NCBI GenBank assembly: GCA_943333275.1
Contig: CALQSQ010000027.1
Span: 1 to 57,010 of the forward strand
Source of the DNA: Akkermansia muciniphila
GTDB taxonomy: Bacteria; Verrucomicrobiota; Verrucomicrobiia; Verrucomicrobiales; V1-33
Direction of reading: 5' to 3'
DNA length: 57,010 nucleotides
The translations under genes were made by a program, and so were the position numbers. Position 1 is the first letter of the stretch, and each line of letters opens with the position of its first letter. A model generated the notes under the pieces. The model worked only from the letters and a program-made list of their open reading frames with translations. It had not been told where the DNA came from and did not search any database. Positions 33,735 to 41,777 of the stretch are shown here, piece by piece.

Positions 33735-35096
33735 ATGCAATTTAAACCCATCACCATCATCGGACTCGGAGGACTTTGGATCGCGACACTCGCGGGCGCC
33801 TTTTACCTTGGGAAAGATCAACTGAAAAACGAGGGAAAGCTCAGCGGGCAACCGGGCACTTCCAACCCTGAAGCGCTGACTCCTGGCGGAGCGTCCAAAG
33901 GCTCGAAGAAAGCCGGGACTAAGGATGCTTCGGGAGGAGGTGCCACGAATGCCGAAGGGATTCCGTTGAAACAACTACTGGCCCAACTCAAGGGATCCAT
34001 GCGGCTCGGAGGCATGCAGAATCCCAATGCCATGATGAAGGCCATGGCACTTCTGGACAAAATCCGCCCGGAGGATTTCCAGGAGGCACTCAATGAGGCC
34101 GAAAATATGACCGACCAACAAATGAAAATGCTTGTGCATATGACCGTCCTCGGAAAATGGGCGGAACAGGACGGACCCGCGGCCATGAAATATGCGGAGG
34201 AGCACTCTAAGGACAAAGGCATGATGAATCAGATGGCGAAGATGAGCGTGGCCGCGGCCTGGGCTGAAAAAGATCCGGAGGCTGTATGGAAATGGTACAA
34301 TGATCAAAAGGCCGAAGATTCCGGTCCCATGGGCGGGCAGATGGTCCTTATGTCTCTCTTTTCAAGCATGGCTGCCAAGGATCCGGAGATGGCTTTCAAG
34401 CGCCTTGCTGAGATCGAAGGCCCCGGTAAACAAATGGCCCTCATGGGAATGTTTCAATCTGCCATGTTTGATGACGCTAAACGGGCGGTCATTTTGAAAC
34501 AGGTGGATGCCATGGCCGACAAATCAGAACGCGATCAAGCGAAAATGGCCATGATGAGCCAGTGGATGATGATGGCGCCGGATGACGCCATTGCCTATGT
34601 GAAGACACAACCTGCAGGGGAGCAGGACATGCTGCGAACGCAGGCCGGTCAGATGTATATGATGACGAATCCGAAGAAAGGTGCGGATTTCATTCTCGAG
34701 GGGGCCACCGATGAGAACAAAGCGCAGAAATACTCCACGATCATTGGATCGTGGGCGCATCAGGATCCCAATGCCGCGGGAACCTGGCTGAATGAACAAC
34801 CCCAGGGACCACACCTGGACGAGGCCAGAAACAGTTTTGTTTTCGCCACATCGCAGACCGATCCAGGAAGCGCCATGGTCTGGGCAACGACGATCACGGA
34901 ACCAACCAAACGGGAAGCCGCCACCTCCTTTGCTTATCAGGCATGGAAGAAAAAAGATCAGGCTTCAGCCGATGAGGCACTTGGAAAATCCGGACTTACG
35001 GCGGAGCAAGTACAGCGTATTCAATCTCAGCCAACGGATGCTGGAACTCGATCCTTGACAGTTCCCGTGCCGACTGTGGAAGTGCAAACAAATTGA
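33735..35096 (+). CDS. Met-rich helical-repeat protein with N-terminal membrane anchor
   Basis: This is a 453-aa protein anchored by one N-terminal helix (ITIIGLGGLWIATLAGAFYL), then a Gly/Ser/Lys linker to about residue 75. From about residue 100 it consists of helical hairpins of about 34 residues marked by W-A-x-x-D-P-x-A: 142 (WAEQDGPAA), 176 (WAEKDPEAV), 211 (MAAKDPEMA), 280 (APDDAIA), 340 (WAHQDPNAA), 373 (SQTDPGSA) and 404 (WKKKDQASA). It is very rich in Met (for example QWMMMAP and GQMYMM). It is probably a periplasmic or surface protein-interaction scaffold of the TPR/HEAT-like kind, often seen in Verrucomicrobia. It lies 40 bases after the ABC permease gene but probably has its own role. 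Confidence 0.7.
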   Translation: MQFKPITIIGLGGLWIATLAGAFYLGKDQLKNEGKLSGQPGTSNPEALTPGGASKGSKKAGTKDASGGGATNAEGIPLKQLLAQLKGSMRLGGMQNPNAMMKAMALLDKIRPEDFQEALNEAENMTDQQMKMLVHMTVLGKWAEQDGPAAMKYAEEHSKDKGMMNQMAKMSVAAAWAEKDPEAVWKWYNDQKAEDSGPMGGQMVLMSLFSSMAAKDPEMAFKRLAEIEGPGKQMALMGMFQSAMFDDAKRAVILKQVDAMADKSERDQAKMAMMSQWMMMAPDDAIAYVKTQPAGEQDMLRTQAGQMYMMTNPKKGADFILEGATDENKAQKYSTIIGSWAHQDPNAAGTWLNEQPQGPHLDEARNSFVFATSQTDPGSAMVWATTITEPTKREAATSFAYQAWKKKDQASADEALGKSGLTAEQVQRIQSQPTDAGTRSLTVPVPTVEVQTN

Positions 35097-35128
35097 GGGT
35101 GAGGTATCACTTATGGAAGCCATGGAAT

Positions 35129-35142
35129 GCCTCCATGGAGGC
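35129..35142. repeat. 14-bp perfect palindrome upstream of the giant secreted protein gene
   Basis: GCCTCCATGGAGGC reads the same on both strands and lies within a run with three CATGGA-like copies (35113-35142), in the 153-base gap before the ATG at 35250. It could be an operator or the end of the preceding transcript. Confidence 0.35.
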
Positions 35143-35249
35143 GGTGGTGAAGTGTAAATTTGGTGAAAGTATGATTTTCTAATTTCGATATTCCCAGGCA
35201 TGCCTCGGTTCTGATAGAATGGAACGATCCGATCTGTTAATTCCCAGCC

Positions 35250-38200
35250 ATGCTTTCCACCCCCTTGTTTCCCCGCCGAATTTCCACGGCGTTCTTGTTT
35301 GCCATGCTCTGCCATGGGGCAGCTGCCGTAATCACATCCTTCGAAGAACCTTCGCTACCAGCAGCCGTGGTTCTGGACGTTCCGAATGCCAGCCTGGGCA
35401 ATGTGGTTTTCGATGACGTGAATGATGAACTCGATTTTACAGCCGCTGGCAACACGGACATGTGGGGCAGTCGGAATAATGCCGCGATTGCCTGGACGGA
35501 CATTCCCGCAGGACTTTCGATCGGCAGTGCCTGGACCGTTGAGACGGAAGTGCGTCTAAATTCCGTGGTCCAGAATGGTCAGGTGGCGGGCATAACGTTT
35601 TATGGCGGACCGGATGGTGCCCGGCCGGACATTTCTTTCGGGCTCGACAACTGGGATCCTGCGGGCCGCGCCGTCCGTCTTCAGGGGTTGGGGGACAATG
35701 ACCCCAATGTGGGCATCTTGACCAGTGCCTCAAAGGTCTTTCTCCGGGTGATGGTGACGGAAGGCGGCGTTTCCGACACCTTCAATTTCTTTTTCAAAGT
35801 AAACCCTGGCGATGCCTGGACCCAGCTTGGTGGTGCGGCGTTGAATTACACCACGAGTTTTGCCAGCTCCCGGATTGGCCTCATCTACAAGACCTCCGGA
35901 GCCAAGGATGGCGCGGCGTTCACGTACTTCAATGTTGCGGACGCTGGAAGTCTGCCTCCACAAATCATCGCGCACCCTTCCAATCTATCGGCCGTTCTCG
36001 GAGGAGTGGCGCGGTTTACAGTGATGGCGACCGGTGCGGTCTCTTATCAATGGCGGCGGGGTGGTGTGAAGGTTTCGGAAGGGGGGACGTCGTCAACCTA
36101 CGTGATAGACCCCACGATTGCTGGAGACAATGCCGCCAATTTTGATTGTGTCGTAACCAATGCCAATGGTTCAGCGACGAGCAATCCCGCGACCCTGACG
36201 CTGGTGAATCCTCCCGTGGGAGCTGGCTATTACGCAAGTGCCGTGCAGACGGAACCATCACTGCTGGCCTATTTTCCGGTGGATGGCAGTGGCTCGCCCA
36301 ATGTTGTTAATGTAAAGAATGGCATTTACAGCGGGACCCTGGGTGGGGGAGCGGTGCACGACAGCGTTTCAACCAGAACCGCTGGCCGGAAAAGTCTGGC
36401 GATCGGTGGCAATGGTTGGGTGGGATTGACGAAGGATGCGGCGTGGGATTTTTCGGACGGAAATGGCACGATTGAAATGTTTGTCTATCAAACGGCGGCC
36501 GCAGCTTACAATCCGAGTGTGTTTGCCGTGCGCAATGACGGTGGCGGTGGCACACGCTACAGCATTCATGCGGATTCTGCGGGCGCCAAATTCTGGTTCT
36601 TCAATGGTTCCTCTGCGCCCACCTGGACGCTGCCCACGAATGGGATCGGCCGGCTCATGCATCTGATGTTCGTCATCAACAATGGCCAGTGTACGATGTA
36701 TCATAATGGAACGAGTCTGGGTGTGGTGACGCAGGCGCTGGGAGGCGTGATGAATCTTCCCTCGGAAATTGGTTCCGCCGGTCCAAGCGCCCAGGAATCA
36801 TTCCCAGGAAACATCGACGAGGTCGCCTTGTATGCGGATCCGCTTCCGGCTTCCGCCGCCCTTGCTCATTACCGGGCCTGGGTTGCGTCCACCGTCGGGG
36901 TTCCTCCGATCATTACGACCCAGCCGGTTAACAAAACCGTCAATGAAGGCGGTGCGACATCCTTTTCCGTTGCCATCAGCAATGCGACCCAGGCGGCGTA
37001 TCGCTGGCAGAAGAATGGCGTGGACATCCCGAACGCCACCATTTCAACTTACACAATCAGCGGAGTAAGCATGTCAGATAATGGGGCGCAGTTTCGTTGC
37101 ATTATTTACAATTCTTTTGGCGGCAGTGTTTCCAATAGCGTGACGCTGACAGTTAAGGATGTCACAGCCCCCCTTTTGCTCAATGCAATCGCGCCACTTG
37201 CCTCCACGAAGATTTTTCTCACGTTCAACGAGCCGATCAATTTGGCAACGGCCTCATTTAGCGTTGCCGGCGGAGCCGTGACCAGCTTCGCGGCGGGGCC
37301 ACTTCCAGGAATGGTAACCCTGACGGTAACAGGTCTGAATGCCGGGCAGGCATATACCGTCACGGCCACCAATGTGAAGGACCTGACGGGAAATAATCGC
37401 GCCACGTCCAACACAGGTTTCACTGCTGCACCCGCACCAATTCCGGCCCCAATCGCACAAATCCGCCCGGAGGCTGAACCCGCGGGGCCGGCCACCCGTC
37501 GAGGACCGTTGGTGTTCTCCGAAATTCATTATCATCCCGCGGAACGGGCTGATCTGGCAAATCTGGAGTTCATTGAGATCTATAATTCACAGACATGGGC
37601 GGAAGATCTGAAGGGTTATCGAATCAGCGGCGAAGTGAATTATGAATTTCCGGCAGGCACCGAGATTGCTGCGGGGGGTCGTCTGGTAGTGGCGGCGGAT
37701 CCAGAGGCGATGATGAGTGTGTACGGTATCAGCGGAGTGCTGGGACCGTGGGGGGGATCGTTGAACAACAGCGGCGGCCAAGTTAGACTGAAGGATATTT
37801 CGAACGGGGTTATTTTTGAAGTGCATTATGATGCTGGGTATCCCTGGCCTGTGGCGGCGGACGGATCGGGTCATTCTTTGGTGCTGGCGCGGGGCAGCTA
37901 TGGCATGAAAGATCCGCGCGCCTGGGATTTTAGTCGCGATCCTGGAGGTTCTCCGGGGGCTGCGGAGCCTGCCGTGGCTGATCCGTATCGAACAGTCATG
38001 ATCAATGAGATTTCCTCCAACACTGCTCCTTCGGATGATTTTATCGAACTTTACAACTACAGTCCGGCAGCAGTGGATCTGTCGGATTGTTCCCTTAGCG
38101 ATGATCGGGATGCCGCGAAATACCTGATACCGGCCGGCACCATGATTGCTGCGGGAGCCAGGCTGGCATTGACGCAAACGCAGTTGGGATTTGGGATGAA

Positions 38201-41200
38201 GGCTGGAGGAGACACAGTCTATTTCCGTGCTCCAGGCAGTGGTGCGGTTCCCGGTCGTTTGCTAGATGCCGTGCGTTTTGGTTCGCAGCGTCCTGGAACC
38301 TCGTTTGGCAGGTTTCCGGATGGTGCGGCGGAATTTTCGGTTCTGGACGGAGCCTCCCCGGGATTGAGCAATCATGCATTGGCGCCGAAGGAAGCCGTCA
38401 TTTCGGAGGTTTTGTTTCACGAGCCCACTGGATCCACACAGGTGCCCTTTGTCGAAATTACCAACACCTCGGGTTCCGCTTTGGTTTTGGATGGGTGGCG
38501 GTTGCGTGGAGGAATTTCTTATCTGGTTCCCCTTGGAACGACGCTTGCACCGGGAGCCAGACTGGTTGTGAATTCATTTTCTGGTAAACTCAACCAGGGC
38601 ACCGGCGAGCGTCTTCGATTGGAAAAGCCCATCCTCAATATCGAGGGCGGCCTTGCGGAAACAATCTATCCAACGATTGATGAAGTCACCTATGGAACGG
38701 GAGGTCGCTGGGGGCGGTGGACAGATGGGGGTGGGTCGAGCCTCGAATTGAAGGACCTGCGCAGCGATGGACGCTTGGCAGGAAATTGGGGTGCAAGTGA
38801 TGAGACGGCGGAAAGCGGCTGGGTGACCATCGAACAGACGGGGGTGCTCGACAATGGCTCCGGCGCTCCCATCAATCGCCTGCATGTCATGATGCTGGGG
38901 GAGGGGGAATGTCTGGTGGATGAAATTGAAGTCATCCCCGATGGTGGTAGCAATCTTTTGATCAATGGGGGATTTGAAAACGGCACGGCCGGGTGGCTGC
39001 TGCAAGGGACGCACGATGCCAGTTCGCTTGAGGCTGGTGGTTTCATGGGGGCGAGTGCATTGCATGTCCGGGCTGCGGCACGGGGGGATCTGGCTGGAAA
39101 TCGCATTTCGGGAACATTAAGTGTGCCTCTGGATCCGGGATCCACCGCCACCATCAGAGCCAGGGTGAAATGGTTGAGGGGAACGCCTGAAATTTTGCTG
39201 CGACTGAATGGAGGAGTGTTGGAAGCGACTGGCAACATCCTTGCAAACACCGTGATTCCGGGATCGCCGGGCACCGTGAACTCGCGGCAGGCAGGTAATG
39301 CGGGGCCGGCCATTCGCAATGTGGGTCATTTTCCTGTTCTGCCGCAGGCGGGGCAGCCTGTGACCGTTTATGCCAACATCGCGGACCCTGATGGTCTGCT
39401 GCTTGTGCTGCTGCGATACAGATTGGATCCCTCATCAACGTTGACCAATGTTGCGATGAGTTATCGCGGGGCGGGAATCTACAGCGCGGATATTCCGGCC
39501 CAAGTGGCCGGCACGCTGGCTGCATTTCACATACAGGCCTATGATGGAAGCAGCGTGGCCAGCACTTTTCCCGAGGATGCACCCATTCACGAATGTTTGG
39601 CGCGCTGGGGTGAGCCGATCCCGGCAGGAACCCTGGGCGCCTATCATCTGTGGATGACCCAGGCCACCATCAATACCTGGACCACCCGGCTCAAGAACAG
39701 CAACACGCCGCTGGATATTACCTTTGTGTATGGAAACTCCCGGGTTATTTACAACGCATCCGCACTTTACAGTGGTAGTCCGTTTCACACGCCCGGTTTC
39801 AATGGTCCGACGGGCAATCCCTGTGATTATGATTGCAGTGTTCCTGCCGATGACCTGTTTTTGGGGGAGAAAGATTTTATCCTCGCCGGTCCGGGGACTT
39901 TTGGCGATGACACCTCATTTATTCGGGAACAGACCATGTGGTGGACCGCGCGAAAGATTGGGCTGCAGAGTATTCACCGGCGGTTTTGCAGGGTCTTTGT
40001 CAATGGAACGCAACGGCAGACCGTCTTTGAAGACACGCAGCAACCGGGCGGTGAATGGATCGATGAATACTGGCCGGATGACAACGATGGCAACCTTCAC
40101 AAGGCTCAGGACTGGATTGAGTTTGGTGATGATGCCTCGGGTTTTAAAACCGACAACCGGGCCTTGTTCACGAAACTTACCACCACGGGCGGCGTGCATA
40201 AAATCGCAGCCTATCGCTACCAGTGGTCAACTCGGTCGGTTGAGAATTCGGCCAACGATTGGGAGCCATTTACTCAGCTTGTCGATGCCCACAATTCCGG
40301 AACCTCCGCTACGGATCCTGCTTATTTTGCGGCGTTGGACCCGCTCGTGGATCAGCCATCCTGGGCCCGGGCTCTGGCCATTCAGCGGATTGGGGGGAAT
40401 TGGGACACGTGGGGGTGGTATTACGGAAAGAACATGTATATTTACAAACCAACCCGCGGCCCATGGGCCATGACGGCATGGGATATTGATTTCAGTCTTG
40501 ATCTGGTTGGTTTTCCCGCCACGGCAGGCCTTTTTGATAACAGTCAGGATCCCCTGGCGGAGAAATTCCGCTCCCAGCCTGATTTCCGCCGCGCCTACTG
40601 GTGTGCGTTTCGTGAGGCAGTGGATGGTCCGATGCTCGCGACCAATGCTGAAGCAAGGATCGATGCGATGGTGGCGGGACTGGCGGCCAATGGGATCATC
40701 TCCGATGCCGGGCAGGTGGCGGTCGTAAAAAATTACATCGCCAACCGTCGAAGCTACATTCTCAGCCAGCTTGATGCGGTTTACAGTGCCACGACTCTCG
40801 GGCTCCTCGGAAGTGATACACTGACGGATGACGATGGCATGCTGACGCTGACTGGAACCGCTCCGGTGGGGGTAAAATCCCTGCGAATCAATGGGGTGAC
40901 TTATCATCCACTCTGGACGAGTGAAACGGAATGGAGTCTGCCGATCACATTGTATGCGCAGAATAATCTGCTCACGATCGAGGCGTTGGATCGCAGCGAA
41001 AATGTCATTGGTTCCTTTCCTGTGAAGGTCACGACAACCGCGCCCCCGCCCGTGCCCGCCATCGCGATCAACGAATGGATGGCGGATCATACCAGCGATG
41101 GTGGATTTCCAGATCCGGCGGATGGAGATTTTGATGACTGGTTTGAGTTGTATAATGCCGGGACAACCGCGGTTGATTTGGGGGGCTTCTATCTGACGGA

Positions 41201-41720
41201 CGATGTCGCCAATCGGACCAAATTCAGGATTCCGAATGGAACACTCATGCCAGCGGGTGGATACCTTCTGGTTTGGGCGGATAATGAGGAAGTGCAGAAT
41301 GGAATTTCCCCCGGGCAGTTGCATGTTGGATTCAGGCTTGCGGCAGGCGGTGAAAAGATCGGCCTCTACACCCCTGACGGATTGGAAGTGGATCTAGTGG
41401 TCTTTGGCGCGCAATCCCCGAACGGAAGCGAAGGACGCTACCCTGACGGTGGCGCTGAGATTGTATCGCCGGTGCCGACCCCCGGTTTGCGCAATGCGCT
41501 TTCGCCCGTTGTGCTGAGTTTTCAGCCGCAGAGCCCGGGAAATTATCAATTTATTTTCAGTACTGAACCTGGTTATTCGTATCAGATTGAAAGCAGTCTG
41601 GATCTCCAACTGTGGGAGCCATCCGGCCTCCCTATTCCAGCGACCGAAGCCAGTCTGAGCGTTCCGGTGGCCGGAGGGGCGCTGCGTCGATTCTGGCGTG
41701 GCAGATTGATGGTGCCGTGA
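35250..41720 (+). CDS. Giant secreted LamG/Ig-like/LTD/CotH protein (2156 aa)
   Basis: This is an exported cell-surface or extracellular protein with the signal peptide MLSTPLFPRRISTAFLFAML, then CHGAAA. Domains in order, with approximate residues: LamG-like (30-230), Ig-like (232-320, SYQWRRGGVKVSEGG), LamG (335-545, YFPVDGSGSPNVVN), Ig-like (550-635, YRWQKNGVDIPNA), Big/FN3-like (636-725), and three lamin-tail domains (LTD at 750, 914 and 1048; FIEIYNSQ, FIELYNYSPAAVDLS, FVEITNTSGSALVL). A jelly-roll region (about 1150-1330) and a CotH kinase-like region (1483-1850, RFCRVFVNGTQRQTVFEDTQ, AMTAWDIDFSLDLV) follow, then a fourth LTD (1935-2085). The C-terminus (YQIESSLDLQLWEPSG ... RRFWRGRL) is a module common in verrucomicrobial exoproteins. 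CotH in spore formers is an atypical protein kinase; activity here is not established. Confidence 0.88.
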   Translation: MLSTPLFPRRISTAFLFAMLCHGAAAVITSFEEPSLPAAVVLDVPNASLGNVVFDDVNDELDFTAAGNTDMWGSRNNAAIAWTDIPAGLSIGSAWTVETEVRLNSVVQNGQVAGITFYGGPDGARPDISFGLDNWDPAGRAVRLQGLGDNDPNVGILTSASKVFLRVMVTEGGVSDTFNFFFKVNPGDAWTQLGGAALNYTTSFASSRIGLIYKTSGAKDGAAFTYFNVADAGSLPPQIIAHPSNLSAVLGGVARFTVMATGAVSYQWRRGGVKVSEGGTSSTYVIDPTIAGDNAANFDCVVTNANGSATSNPATLTLVNPPVGAGYYASAVQTEPSLLAYFPVDGSGSPNVVNVKNGIYSGTLGGGAVHDSVSTRTAGRKSLAIGGNGWVGLTKDAAWDFSDGNGTIEMFVYQTAAAAYNPSVFAVRNDGGGGTRYSIHADSAGAKFWFFNGSSAPTWTLPTNGIGRLMHLMFVINNGQCTMYHNGTSLGVVTQALGGVMNLPSEIGSAGPSAQESFPGNIDEVALYADPLPASAALAHYRAWVASTVGVPPIITTQPVNKTVNEGGATSFSVAISNATQAAYRWQKNGVDIPNATISTYTISGVSMSDNGAQFRCIIYNSFGGSVSNSVTLTVKDVTAPLLLNAIAPLASTKIFLTFNEPINLATASFSVAGGAVTSFAAGPLPGMVTLTVTGLNAGQAYTVTATNVKDLTGNNRATSNTGFTAAPAPIPAPIAQIRPEAEPAGPATRRGPLVFSEIHYHPAERADLANLEFIEIYNSQTWAEDLKGYRISGEVNYEFPAGTEIAAGGRLVVAADPEAMMSVYGISGVLGPWGGSLNNSGGQVRLKDISNGVIFEVHYDAGYPWPVAADGSGHSLVLARGSYGMKDPRAWDFSRDPGGSPGAAEPAVADPYRTVMINEISSNTAPSDDFIELYNYSPAAVDLSDCSLSDDRDAAKYLIPAGTMIAAGARLALTQTQLGFGMKAGGDTVYFRAPGSGAVPGRLLDAVRFGSQRPGTSFGRFPDGAAEFSVLDGASPGLSNHALAPKEAVISEVLFHEPTGSTQVPFVEITNTSGSALVLDGWRLRGGISYLVPLGTTLAPGARLVVNSFSGKLNQGTGERLRLEKPILNIEGGLAETIYPTIDEVTYGTGGRWGRWTDGGGSSLELKDLRSDGRLAGNWGASDETAESGWVTIEQTGVLDNGSGAPINRLHVMMLGEGECLVDEIEVIPDGGSNLLINGGFENGTAGWLLQGTHDASSLEAGGFMGASALHVRAAARGDLAGNRISGTLSVPLDPGSTATIRARVKWLRGTPEILLRLNGGVLEATGNILANTVIPGSPGTVNSRQAGNAGPAIRNVGHFPVLPQAGQPVTVYANIADPDGLLLVLLRYRLDPSSTLTNVAMSYRGAGIYSADIPAQVAGTLAAFHIQAYDGSSVASTFPEDAPIHECLARWGEPIPAGTLGAYHLWMTQATINTWTTRLKNSNTPLDITFVYGNSRVIYNASALYSGSPFHTPGFNGPTGNPCDYDCSVPADDLFLGEKDFILAGPGTFGDDTSFIREQTMWWTARKIGLQSIHRRFCRVFVNGTQRQTVFEDTQQPGGEWIDEYWPDDNDGNLHKAQDWIEFGDDASGFKTDNRALFTKLTTTGGVHKIAAYRYQWSTRSVENSANDWEPFTQLVDAHNSGTSATDPAYFAALDPLVDQPSWARALAIQRIGGNWDTWGWYYGKNMYIYKPTRGPWAMTAWDIDFSLDLVGFPATAGLFDNSQDPLAEKFRSQPDFRRAYWCAFREAVDGPMLATNAEARIDAMVAGLAANGIISDAGQVAVVKNYIANRRSYILSQLDAVYSATTLGLLGSDTLTDDDGMLTLTGTAPVGVKSLRINGVTYHPLWTSETEWSLPITLYAQNNLLTIEALDRSENVIGSFPVKVTTTAPPPVPAIAINEWMADHTSDGGFPDPADGDFDDWFELYNAGTTAVDLGGFYLTDDVANRTKFRIPNGTLMPAGGYLLVWADNEEVQNGISPGQLHVGFRLAAGGEKIGLYTPDGLEVDLVVFGAQSPNGSEGRYPDGGAEIVSPVPTPGLRNALSPVVLSFQPQSPGNYQFIFSTEPGYSYQIESSLDLQLWEPSGLPIPATEASLSVPVAGGALRRFWRGRLMVP

Positions 41721-41777
41721 CCTGTTTCCGTATGGAAAAACACTCCACTCATGATGGGGGCTTCCTATGATCCGCGC

